A DNA stretch of 44,790 nucleotides, from the NCBI GenBank assembly GCA_035630615.1, contig DASQKI010000080.1, positions 1 to 44,790 on the forward strand, read 5' to 3'. Shown in pieces: positions 27,382-34,630 of the stretch (position 1 is the first letter of the stretch; each line of letters opens with the position of its first letter). Both the position numbers and the translations under genes were made by a program. The notes under the pieces are model-generated. The model made no database searches and was not told the origin of the DNA. It saw only the letters and a list, made by a program, of their open reading frames with translations. This stretch comes from DATFRX01 sp035630615. GTDB lineage: Bacteria; Actinomycetota; Actinomycetes; Propionibacteriales; Nocardioidaceae.

Positions 27382-27807
27382 TCAGGTGATGCCGCGCTTC
27401 TTGAGAATGGCTTCGATGTCGGCGAACTCGTCGCTGCCCGAGCCGCTATCGGACTCGATCGACTTTCGGCGCTTGCGCGGCTGGTCCGGCACGTCGTCGT
27501 CGGAGCTGCCGCCGAACCGCGAGCCGACCCAGATCATCACGACGGCGACGCCGGCCGCGATGAAGCCGAGCCAGGCGGCCGGGTTGAACACGAACCGGGT
27601 GCCCCAGTCGCCCAGGGCGTCGCCGATCCGCCAGCCGAGGGTGAACATCCCCAGCAGCCAGGCCGACCAAGGCACGATCGCCCAGCCGAACCGCCGCATC
27701 GCCGCGGCGTGCTCGCCCCGGCGCCAGGCGGACAGTGCCCACCAGGTCGCCAGCGCTGACAAAGCGACGACCCAGGGGAGCCACCACAAGGAAGTCTGTC
27801 CAGGCAC
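27382..27807 (-). CDS. small membrane protein with C-terminal cytoplasmic tail
   Basis: Not recognised as a characterised family. GTG 27807 gives 141 residues (MPGQTSLWWLPWVVALSALA). Three hydrophobic helices are seen, about 6-24, 35-57 and 71-90 (AAWLGFIAAGVAVVMIWVG). A basic, Ser/Asp-rich linker (PRKRRKSIESDSGSGSD) leads to a short terminal helix (EFADIEAILKKRGIT) resembling SHOCT-type tails. The reading frame is open further upstream, but no homology-like sequence precedes the chosen start. Divergent from infC, with nearly 300 bases between. Confidence 0.75.
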   Translation of the reverse strand: MPGQTSLWWLPWVVALSALATWWALSAWRRGEHAAAMRRFGWAIVPWSAWLLGMFTLGWRIGDALGDWGTRFVFNPAAWLGFIAAGVAVVMIWVGSRFGGSSDDDVPDQPRKRRKSIESDSGSGSDEFADIEAILKKRGIT

Positions 27808-28100
27808 GACTCCAGTGTGCCTCACGCGAGGCGTCGCGACACTACTTGTTGCCGAAGCCGGCCGCTGGTGTGTCTCATGGCGCAACGACTGGTAGTCTTT
27901 CGGTCGACCTACGCAAGCGGAGACCACTCCCACCCGCATCGACTGAGAGGTCGTCGGGTCCGGTCCGCCGGCCATCGGCTGGCGTTGACGAGCAGCTTGG
28001 GCTCGTCACCGGAGGCTTTCGCGTGTCGTGCGGGAGCCTCGACGCATTTCTGGGGTCCTCGCATCGGGTCGCCGATACTTTCAGAACACCAGGAGGACCC
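27808..28100 (+). promoter_or_regulatory. infC leader region (promoter and structured 5' UTR)
   Basis: 293 bases without a credible gene. A TAGTCT -10-like box at 27892-27897 would give a leader of about 200 bases. Within it are a perfect 7-bp hairpin, GACGAGC (27987-27993) / GCTCGTC (28001-28007), and a weaker GAGGCT/AGCCTC stem (28012-28040). The ribosome site AGGAGG is at 28091-28096. A 12-base string in the first hairpin, GCAGCTTGGGCT (27992-28003), recurs exactly between rpmI and rplT. Autogenous control by IF3 or L20 is known for this operon in other bacteria; here it is only a possibility. Confidence 0.5.
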
Positions 28101-28769
28101 ATCAGCACAGAGCTGCGCGTCAACGACCGGATCCGCGTTCCCGAGGTACGCCTCGTCGGTCCCAATGGCGAGCAGGTTGGCATCGTCCGCATTGAGGACG
28201 CCCTGCGACTGGCCCAGGAGTCCGATCTCGACCTTGTCGAGGTCGCTCCGACCGCCCGTCCGCCGGTCTGCAAACTCATGGACTACGGCAAGTACAAGTA
28301 CGAAGCCGCCCAGAAGGCACGCGAGTCGCGACGCAACCAGACCAACACGGTCATCAAAGAGATGAAACTGCGTCCGAAGATCGACCAGCACGACTACGGC
28401 ACCAAAAAAGGCCACGTCGTGCGGTTCCTCCGGCAAGGCGACAAGGTCAAGATCACCATCATGTTCCGCGGTCGCGAACAGCACCGTCCCGAGCTCGGCT
28501 TCGGATTGTTGCAACGGTTGGCCGAAGACGTCGACGAGCTGGGTTTCGTCGAGTCCGCGCCCCGACAGGACGGCCGCAACATGATCATGGTCTTGGCCCC
28601 GCACAAGAAGAAGTCCGAGGCACGGGCCGAGGTCAAGGCGGAGAAGGAACGGGTGGCGGGGATACGAGCCGCCGAGCGCGCCGCCGAGAAAGCCGACCGC
28701 GCGCCGCAAGAGCGGACTCCGAAGCCGCATGGCCGGTCCGAGAACCTCGACCCCGAAATCGAGTCCTGA
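28101..28769 (+). CDS. infC: translation initiation factor IF-3, ATC start
   Basis: Promotes ribosome dissociation and start-codon fidelity. The protein begins at ISTELRVNDRIRVPEVRLVG, whose first codon is ATC at 28101, four bases after a perfect AGGAGG. No ATG, GTG or TTG lies close enough to fit. Non-canonical infC starts (AUU, AUC, AUA) are established and allow IF3 to regulate its own translation. 222 residues. The N-domain contains EVAPTARPPVCKLMDYGKYK. The C-domain contains KEMKLRPKIDQHDYGTKKGH and VKITIMFRGRE. A long charged C-terminal tail (about 175-222) is as in other actinobacteria. First gene of infC-rpmI-rplT. Confidence 0.93.
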   Translation: MSTELRVNDRIRVPEVRLVGPNGEQVGIVRIEDALRLAQESDLDLVEVAPTARPPVCKLMDYGKYKYEAAQKARESRRNQTNTVIKEMKLRPKIDQHDYGTKKGHVVRFLRQGDKVKITIMFRGREQHRPELGFGLLQRLAEDVDELGFVESAPRQDGRNMIMVLAPHKKKSEARAEVKAEKERVAGIRAAERAAEKADRAPQERTPKPHGRSENLDPEIES

Positions 28770-28810
28770 GGCCGGAACCTGTTCAAGCACGACAACGAAA
28801 CGAGACATCG

Positions 28811-29008
28811 ATGCCGAAGATGAAGTCGCACTCGGGCATGAAAAAGCGCGTCAAGCGCACCGGTACGGGCAAGCTCGTGCACCGGCGCGGGCGACGCGTC
28901 ACCCACCTGATGCAGAAGAAGTCTTCGGGACGTAGCCGTCTCGACGACTCGAACGTGGCCGTGTCCAAGGCCGACGCCAAGAAGGTCCGCAAGCTGCTGG
29001 GCAAGTAG
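28811..29008 (+). CDS. rpmI: 50S ribosomal protein L35
   Basis: 65-residue basic ribosomal protein. MPKMKSHSGMKKRVKRTGTG and KLVHRRGRRVTHLMQKKSSG are diagnostic; the C-terminus is VRKLLGK. It sits between infC and rplT, the near-universal order. Confidence 0.97.
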   Translation: MPKMKSHSGMKKRVKRTGTGKLVHRRGRRVTHLMQKKSSGRSRLDDSNVAVSKADAKKVRKLLGK

Positions 29009-29012
29009 GCCG

Positions 29013-29024
29013 GCAGCTTGGGCT
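29013..29024 (+). repeat. 12-base string shared with the infC leader
   Basis: GCAGCTTGGGCT in the rpmI-rplT gap is identical to 27992-28003 in the infC leader, where it forms part of a hairpin. Two exact copies in the two non-coding parts of one ribosomal operon could mark a shared protein-binding site (for example L20), but chance is not excluded. Confidence 0.4.
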
Positions 29025-29071
29025 ACCCAGCAGACCTTCACCACAAGCTTTGAACGACTAGGAGACAAACC

Positions 29072-29461
29072 GTGGCACGCGTCAAGCGGTCCGTGAACGC
29101 GCAGAAGAAGCGTCGCTCCACTCTGGAGCGGGCTTCGGGCTACCGAGGGCAGCGCTCGCGCCTTTACCGCAAGGCCAAGGAGCAAGTCCAGCACTCGATG
29201 AACTACGCCTACCGGGATCGGCGCGCTCGCAAGGGCGACTTCCGGCGGCTGTGGATCATCCGGATCAACGCGGCTGTGCGCCAGCACGACATGACCTACA
29301 ACCGGTTTATCCAGGGGCTGAAGGCCGCCGACGTCGAGGTCGACCGCAAGCACCTCGCCGAGCTCGCCGTCAACGATCCGGCCGCCTTCGAGGCGTTGGT
29401 CGACATCGCCAAGAAGGCGCTCCCCGACGACGTCAACGCCAGCAAGGAGTCAGCCGCCTGA
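29072..29461 (+). CDS. rplT: 50S ribosomal protein L20
   Basis: Early-assembly 23S rRNA-binding protein, 129 residues, GTG start after TAGGAGA. Diagnostic segments are MARVKRSVNAQKKRRSTLER, GYRGQRSRLYRKAKEQVQHS, YRDRRARKGDFRRLWIIRIN and NRFIQGLKAADVEVDRKHLA. In several bacteria L20 represses its own operon. Confidence 0.97.
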   Translation: MARVKRSVNAQKKRRSTLERASGYRGQRSRLYRKAKEQVQHSMNYAYRDRRARKGDFRRLWIIRINAAVRQHDMTYNRFIQGLKAADVEVDRKHLAELAVNDPAAFEALVDIAKKALPDDVNASKESAA

Positions 29462-29475
29462 CATCGGCGGCGCCG

Positions 29476-30291
29476 TTGACGGCCCGGTCGGGTCGAGTAC
29501 GCCAGACTCGTCGGCTGCTCGGCGACCGGTCGTTTCGGCGTACGCAGGGTGAGTTCGTCGCCGAGGGACCGCAGGCCGTACGCGAGGCGCTCGGTGTCGA
29601 CGGATCGGTCCGTGAGGTATTCGCCGACCCGGAGGCCTCCGAGCGGCACGCCGACCTGCGGGCGTTGGCCGATCGGGCCGACGTCGCCTGGCATGTCGTC
29701 GACGCCGAGGTGGTGGCGGCGACGAGCCAGACGGTGCATCCGCAGGGCATGGTGGCCCGCTGCGGCTTCGTCGACGTGCCGCTGGCCACCTTGGTCGAAC
29801 GCCGACCCCGGTTGGTCGCGGTTTGCGCCGACATTCGCGACCCGGGCAACGCCGGATCGGTGCTGCGATGCGCCGATGCGGCTGGGGCCGAGGGCATCGT
29901 CTTCACCGGCGACGCGGTCGACCCGTACAACCCGAAGGCGGTCCGAAGCAGTGTCGGCAGCCTGTTCCACCTCGACCTGGTCATCGAGGCCGAGACGGCC
30001 GCGACGATCGAGATGCTGCGAGCCGGCGGCATGCGGGTCGTCGCGGCCGATGCGAGCGCCGAGCTCGACCTCGACACGGCTGCCGACGACGGCGTACTCG
30101 ATGATCCGACGGCCTGGCTGTTCGGCAACGAAGCGTGGGGCCTGCCGGTGGCGACGCGCGATCTCGCGGATGTCTCGGTGCGGGTGCCGATCCACGGTCG
30201 GGCCGAGAGCCTCAACCTCGCTGCGGCCGCCGCCGTCTGCCTCTACGCGTCGGCCCGGGCACAGCGCCGGCGCCCGAAGGCCGCTCCCTAG
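29476..30291 (+). CDS. SpoU/TrmH-family RNA 2'-O-methyltransferase (TsnR-like)
   Basis: Predicted SAM-dependent ribose methyltransferase acting on rRNA or tRNA. The frame is open from inside rplT; TTG 29476 is the first plausible start and gives 271 residues, usual for the family. An N-terminal RNA-binding domain (RRTQGEFVAEGPQAVREALG) precedes the SPOUT trefoil-knot domain. Its three motifs are visible: DIRDPGNAGSVLRCADAAGA, WLFGNEAWGLP and VRVPIHGRAESLNLAAAAAV. It lies between rplT and pheS, the position of tsnR in Mycobacterium. The exact target cannot be read from sequence. Confidence 0.92.
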   Translation: MTARSGRVRQTRRLLGDRSFRRTQGEFVAEGPQAVREALGVDGSVREVFADPEASERHADLRALADRADVAWHVVDAEVVAATSQTVHPQGMVARCGFVDVPLATLVERRPRLVAVCADIRDPGNAGSVLRCADAAGAEGIVFTGDAVDPYNPKAVRSSVGSLFHLDLVIEAETAATIEMLRAGGMRVVAADASAELDLDTAADDGVLDDPTAWLFGNEAWGLPVATRDLADVSVRVPIHGRAESLNLAAAAAVCLYASARAQRRRPKAAP

Positions 30292-30345
30292 ACTCTGGTG
30301 CCATACCGCTGAGCGGACTCACATGGCGAAGACACGCGTGGCGTG
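30289..30345 (+). promoter_or_regulatory. possible pheST promoter and leader hairpin
   Basis: TAGACT at 30289-30294, overlapping the upstream stop codon, fits TANNNT. A leader of about 100 bases to pheS contains a 7-bp hairpin GACACGC (30329-30335) / GCGTGTC (30339-30345). No run of Phe codons, terminator/antiterminator pair or T-box sequence was seen, so classical pheST attenuation is not supported. Confidence 0.35.
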
Positions 30346-30394
30346 TCTCGCAAACTCGGTCCTCCCAGTGGGGCCGACCACCCGAAAGGCTGCG

Positions 30395-31498
30395 ATGTCC
30401 GGTCCGAACACCGACTACGACCCGGTCGAGGTCACGCCGCTGCATGCCGACGAGGTCGCCACGGCCCGCGACGCCGCGCTGGCCGCGATCGAGGCCGCCG
30501 ACTCGCTCGACGCGCTGAAGCAAGCCCGACTCGCGCACGCAGGCGACCGGTCGCCCCTGGCGCTCGCCAACCGTGAGATCGGGGCGCTGCCGCCACAGGC
30601 CCGCAAGGAGGCCGGGCAGCGGGTCGGCCGAGCTCGCCGCGACGTCACGGAGGCCATCGAGCAGCGCACCCGCGTCCTCGAGGAGCAGGCAGAGCAGGCG
30701 ATGCTCGTCGAGGAAACCGTCGACGTCACGCTGCCCTACGACCGCGACCCGATCGGCGCTCGCCACCCGCTGACCACGATCCAGGAGCGGGTCGGCGAGG
30801 TCTTCACCGCGATGGGGTGGGAGATCGCCGAAGGCCCCGAGGTCGAGGCCGAGTGGTACAACTTCGACGCCCTCAACATCCTCCCGGACCATCCGGCCCG
30901 GACCCTTCAGGACACGTTCTTCCTCGAGCCGGCCGAGTCGCACATCGTCTTGCGCACGCAGACGTCGCCGGTGCAGATCCGATCGCTGCTCACGCGCGGC
31001 GTCCCGGTCTACGTCGTGGCGCCCGGCCGGGTCTACCGGACCGACGAGTTCGACGCCACGCACAGCCCGGTCTTTCACCAGGTCGAGGGTCTCGCGGTCG
31101 ACAAGGGGCTGACGATGGCCCACCTCAAGGGCACGCTCGACCACCTCGCGCAGGCGATCTTCGACGAGGACACGTCGACGCGCTTCCGGCCGTCGTACTT
31201 CCCGTTCACCGAGCCGAGCGCGGAGGTCGACGTACGCTGCCACGTCTGTCACGGCGAGCCCGACGCGATGGCCGACTGCCGTACGTGCAAGGGCGAGGGC
31301 TGGATCGAGTGGGGCGGCTGCGGCGTCGTCAACCCGCGCGTCCTCGTCTCCTGCGGCGTCGACCCTGACGTCTATAGGGGCTTCGCCTTCGGCATGGGGC
31401 TCGACCGGACGCTGATGTTCCGCCACGGGGTCGCCGACCTGCGTGACATGTTCGAGGGCGACGTGCGATTCGCCGCGGCGTTCGGGGTGGAGGTCTGA
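30395..31498 (+). CDS. pheS: phenylalanyl-tRNA synthetase alpha subunit
   Basis: Catalytic subunit of the alpha2-beta2 enzyme that charges tRNAPhe. ATG 30395 follows GAAAGG; an in-frame ATG at 30323 has no ribosome site and would add 24 unconserved residues. 367 residues. N-terminal coiled coil about 15-95. Class II core: HPLTTIQERVGEVFTAMGWE, EVEAEWYNFDALNILPDHPA, LRTQTSPVQIRSLL, GRVYRTDEFDATHSPVFHQV and GFAFGMGLDRTLMFRHGVAD. A Cys-rich insert (CHVCHGEPDAMADCRTCKGE) could bind zinc. TGATG junction with pheT. Confidence 0.97.
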   Translation: MSGPNTDYDPVEVTPLHADEVATARDAALAAIEAADSLDALKQARLAHAGDRSPLALANREIGALPPQARKEAGQRVGRARRDVTEAIEQRTRVLEEQAEQAMLVEETVDVTLPYDRDPIGARHPLTTIQERVGEVFTAMGWEIAEGPEVEAEWYNFDALNILPDHPARTLQDTFFLEPAESHIVLRTQTSPVQIRSLLTRGVPVYVVAPGRVYRTDEFDATHSPVFHQVEGLAVDKGLTMAHLKGTLDHLAQAIFDEDTSTRFRPSYFPFTEPSAEVDVRCHVCHGEPDAMADCRTCKGEGWIEWGGCGVVNPRVLVSCGVDPDVYRGFAFGMGLDRTLMFRHGVADLRDMFEGDVRFAAAFGVEV

Positions 31499-33978
31499 TG
31501 CGGGTCCCGCTGTCGTGGCTGCGCGACTACGTGCGGCTTCCGGACGATCTCGAGGTCGACGACCTCACCCGGCGGCTGACGATGATCGGGCTCAAGCTCG
31601 ACTATCTCCACCGGACCGGACACGACGTCGCCGGCCCATTGGTCGTCGGCCGCGTGCTGTCCTACGAGTCCGAGACGCACAAGAACGGCAAGACCGTCCG
31701 CTGGTGCCAGGTCGACGTCGGCGAGCCGGAGCCGCGGGGCGTGGTGTGCGGCGCCCACAACTTCGAGGTCGACGATCTCGTGGTCGTCTCGTTGCCGGGC
31801 ACGGTCTTGCCGGGCGGCTTCGAGATCACGGCGCGCAAGACATACGGTCACGTCTCCGACGGCATGATCTGCTCGGACCGCGAGCTGCAACTCGGTGACG
31901 ACCACACCGGCATCCTCGTGCTGCAGCCTGGCGAGGCGGCGCCCGGCGACGACGCGGCGGCGCTGCTGTGGCTGCGCGACGACGTGATCGAGCTCGAGGT
32001 CAACCCGGACAGGGCTTACGCGCTGTCCGTGCGCGGTGTCGCCCGCGACGCAGCCCTGGCCTACGAGCTGCCCTACGACGACCCGGCCGAGCTGGAGGTC
32101 AAAGTCGGCGAGGGTGAGGCCTACCCGGTGCGGATCGCCGACCCGGACGGCTGCGCGCTCTTCGTCGCCCGGGCGGTCAGCGGATTCGACCCGAACGCAC
32201 CGACGCCACGTTGGCTGGCTCGCCGGATCCAGCTCGCCGGCATGCGGCCGATCTCGCTCGCGGTCGACGTCACCAACTACGTCATGCTCGAGCTCGGACA
32301 GCCGATCCACGCGTACGACCGCGGCCTGCTGCAAGGCGCGATCGAGGTACGCCGCGCGCGACCGGGCGAGCGCCTGGTCACCCTCGACGACGTCGACCGC
32401 GAGCTCGACCCGGAGGACCTGCTCATCACCGACGACCGGGGGCCGATCGGGCTCGCCGGCGTGATGGGCGGCGCGACGACCGAGGTGAGTGCGTCGACGA
32501 CGTCGCTGGTCATCGAGGCGGCGCACTTCGCGTCGGTTCCGATCGCGCGCGCGTCGCGGCGGCACAAGCTGATCTCGGAGGCCTCACGCCGGTTCGAGCG
32601 CGGCGTCGACCCGCGGTTGCCGGCCGTGGCCGCCCAGCGGGTCGTCGATTTGCTCGTGCAGTACGGCGGCGGCGTGGTCGAGGACGGTCAGACAGCCGTC
32701 GGATCGGCGCCGGAGGCCGCGCCGATCGAGATCGCGGCGACACTGCCGGCCGAGGTCACCGGGATCTCGATCGCGAGCGAGCGGACCGTCGATGCGTTGC
32801 GGTCGGTCGGATGTGAGGTGGCCGAGTCCGAGGCCGGGCGGCTCCGCGTGATCCCGCCCTCATGGCGCCCGGACCTCACCGACCCGTACGACCTGGTCGA
32901 AGAGGTGGTCCGCGTCGTCGGCTATGACCAGGTCGACTCGGTGTTGCCTCCGGCGCCGGCCGGCCGGGGACTCACGCCCGAGCAGCGGATGCGGCGCCGG
33001 GTCGGCTACGCGCTGGCCGGTGCCGGTCTGAGTGAGGTGACGCTGTTTCCGTTCATGGGGCCCGATGACCTCGACGGCCTCGGGCTGCCCGCCGACGATC
33101 CGCGGCGCCGCGTCGTGTCGATCGCTAATCCGCTGTCCGCAGAGGCGCCGTGGCTGGCGTCCACGCTGGCGCCCGGGCTGCTTCGGGCGGCCGCACGCAA
33201 CGTCGGACGCGGCCAGTCGTCGATCGCCATCTGGCAGGTCGCGCCGGTCTATCTCGTCGGCGAGTCGGACCTGCCACCGGCGCCCTTGCCGACGCTCGAC
33301 CGGGCACCGACGGCCGAGGAGCGGGCCGCGCTCGACGCCGCATTGCCCGACCAGCCGCGGCGACTCGCGATCGCGCTCACCGGCGATCGGGAGCCGGCCG
33401 GATGGTGGGGCGACCCCCGTCCGGCGACGTGGGCGGACGCGATCGGACTGGTCCGTCGCGTGGCCGACGTACTCGGGGTAACTGTGGAGATGCGGCCGGG
33501 CACGTGCCCGCCATGGCACCCTGGCCGCTGCGCGGAAGTGGTGTGTAACGGCGCTCCGATCGGACACGCCGGGGAGCTGCACCCACGGGTTTGCACGACG
33601 TACGGTCTACCGCCACGCGCCGCGTACGCCGAGGTCGACCTCGCCGCGCTGATCGCCGTGGCGCCGACTCTCGCGGAGCCGGCCGCGTTCTCGACGATGC
33701 CGGTGGCCAAGGAGGACGTCGCGCTGATCGTCGACGAGTCGGTCCCCGCGAGCGCCGTCGAGGCTGCGCTTCGGCGCGGGGCCGGGGAGTTGCTCGAGTC
33801 GATCCGGTTGTTCGACCTCTATACCGGCGAGCCGATTCCGGAGGGGCGCAAGTCGCTGGCATTCGCGCTGCGCTTCCGGGCGCCGGACCGTACGCTCACC
33901 GACGCCGAAACCGCGGCGGCCCGCGATGCGGCGGTGGCGGCGGCTCGCGAGGCGACTGGTGCCGAGCCGCGAGTCTGA
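31498..33978 (+). CDS. pheT: phenylalanyl-tRNA synthetase beta subunit
   Basis: tRNA-binding and editing subunit, 826 residues. Domains in order: B1 start MRVPLSWLRDYVRLPDDLEV; EMAP/tRNA-binding OB fold about 40-150 (VVGRVLSYESETHKNGKTVR, GVVCGAHNF, ISDG-like VSDGMICSDREL); B3/B4 editing domain (PISLAVDVTNYVMLELGQPI, HAYD, GLAGVMGG); B5 (VIPPSWRPDLTDPYDLVEEV); the inactive synthetase-like core; and the C-terminal FDX-ACB domain (FSTMPVAKEDVALIVDESVP, LFDLYTGEPIPEGRKSLAFA). Start overlaps the pheS stop by one base. Confidence 0.97.
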   Translation: MRVPLSWLRDYVRLPDDLEVDDLTRRLTMIGLKLDYLHRTGHDVAGPLVVGRVLSYESETHKNGKTVRWCQVDVGEPEPRGVVCGAHNFEVDDLVVVSLPGTVLPGGFEITARKTYGHVSDGMICSDRELQLGDDHTGILVLQPGEAAPGDDAAALLWLRDDVIELEVNPDRAYALSVRGVARDAALAYELPYDDPAELEVKVGEGEAYPVRIADPDGCALFVARAVSGFDPNAPTPRWLARRIQLAGMRPISLAVDVTNYVMLELGQPIHAYDRGLLQGAIEVRRARPGERLVTLDDVDRELDPEDLLITDDRGPIGLAGVMGGATTEVSASTTSLVIEAAHFASVPIARASRRHKLISEASRRFERGVDPRLPAVAAQRVVDLLVQYGGGVVEDGQTAVGSAPEAAPIEIAATLPAEVTGISIASERTVDALRSVGCEVAESEAGRLRVIPPSWRPDLTDPYDLVEEVVRVVGYDQVDSVLPPAPAGRGLTPEQRMRRRVGYALAGAGLSEVTLFPFMGPDDLDGLGLPADDPRRRVVSIANPLSAEAPWLASTLAPGLLRAAARNVGRGQSSIAIWQVAPVYLVGESDLPPAPLPTLDRAPTAEERAALDAALPDQPRRLAIALTGDREPAGWWGDPRPATWADAIGLVRRVADVLGVTVEMRPGTCPPWHPGRCAEVVCNGAPIGHAGELHPRVCTTYGLPPRAAYAEVDLAALIAVAPTLAEPAAFSTMPVAKEDVALIVDESVPASAVEAALRRGAGELLESIRLFDLYTGEPIPEGRKSLAFALRFRAPDRTLTDAETAAARDAAVAAAREATGAEPRV

Positions 33979-34019
33979 CGGTCGACGCATTCCGGAAACG
34001 GATTGTCCGGAACCGGAGC

Positions 34020-34025
34020 TAGTCT
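34020..34025 (+). promoter_or_regulatory. possible -10 box for a leaderless VOC gene transcript
   Basis: TAGTCT ends seven bases before the ATG at 34033, the spacing expected when transcription starts at the start codon. No ribosome site precedes that ATG. No good -35 was seen. Confidence 0.4.
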
Positions 34026-34032
34026 GCTCGCC

Positions 34033-34404
34033 ATGACTGACAACACGGCTATCGCACGTTACCCGGGCTTCGTCATGGACTGCCCCGACCCGGAGGCACT
34101 CGCCACCTTCTACGGCGCGATCCTCGGCTGGCAGACCAAAAACGACGGCGACTGGGCCGAGATCCGCCCCGACGACGGCAGCGACTGCATCTCGTTCCAG
34201 CAGGTCCAGGACTATCGCGCCCCGAAGTGGCCGGGTCAGGACGTGCCGCAGCAGATGCACCTCGACGTGATGGTGCAAGACCTCGACGAGGGCGAGGCTG
34301 CCGTGACCAAGCTCGGTGCCGTCAAGACCGATCACCAGCCGGGGACGAGCTTCCGCGTGTTCCTCGACCCGGCGGGCCACCCGTTCTGCCTCTGCGTCGA
34401 CTGA
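34033..34404 (+). CDS. VOC-family (glyoxalase/bleomycin-resistance-like) protein
   Basis: 123 residues, one vicinal-oxygen-chelate module pair. The N-terminal half reads YPGFVMDCPDPEALATFYGA and ILGWQ; the second half contains MHLDVMVQDLDEGEAAV and ends FRVFLDPAGHPFCLCVD. Stand-alone proteins of this kind are common and abundant in actinobacteria; substrate unknown. Likely expressed from its own promoter. It is followed by a decayed fragment and then argC. Confidence 0.85.
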   Translation: MTDNTAIARYPGFVMDCPDPEALATFYGAILGWQTKNDGDWAEIRPDDGSDCISFQQVQDYRAPKWPGQDVPQQMHLDVMVQDLDEGEAAVTKLGAVKTDHQPGTSFRVFLDPAGHPFCLCVD

Positions 34405-34412
34405 CGACAGCC

Positions 34413-34611
34413 GTGACGTCCGGGCTCCTTCGCCTGTCCGGGCGCGTGTGGCTCTATCCGGACGACCCCGATCCCGACAACGTCCAGGGCGGCGTCGGCG
34501 TGGTTGCGGACGAGCGGGGACGGGGACACGCACGACCTCGACATGGTGCGGCGCCTGCTTCGCGACGACATCGATTGCTACGTCGACGCGCACTTGCACC
34601 AGACTGCATGA
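34413..34611 (+). pseudogene. decayed fragment, MBL-fold-hydrolase-like N-terminus
   Basis: GTG 34413 opens a frame reading MTSGLLRLSGRVWLYPDDPD then PDNVQGGVGVVADERG, which resembles the start of metallo-beta-lactamase-fold hydrolases (RLSDRVWLYP...NVGVVV). The frame then degenerates into Arg-rich sequence. In the +1 frame, from about 34520, the reading DTHDLDMVRRLLRDDIDCYV continues to a stop at 34609-34611. No HxHxDH metal site is present and the total is far too short for the family. I read it as a remnant after internal deletion plus frameshift. It could also be non-coding. Confidence 0.45.
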
Positions 34612-34630
34612 TCATGCAGGATTATGCATA
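34594..34630 (+). promoter_or_regulatory. argC promoter with ARG-box-like palindrome
   Basis: CTGCATGATCATGCAG (34604-34619) is a perfect 16-base palindrome, followed by the smaller palindrome TATGCATA (34623-34630). A promoter can be drawn with -35 TTGCAC (34594-34599), a 17-base spacer and -10 CAGGAT (34617-34622), placing the transcription start at about ATG 34630. ArgR sites are AT-rich palindromes built on TGCAT/ATGCA-like halves in several bacteria, and argR is in this operon. Repression by arginine-loaded ArgR is therefore likely. Confidence 0.65.

Noticed and set aside
30292..30394. T-box or Phe leader-peptide attenuator before pheS
   Set aside because: There is no T-box sequence, no stop-terminated short peptide with Phe codons and no terminator; the upstream ATG at 30323 is in frame with pheS and simply extends it.
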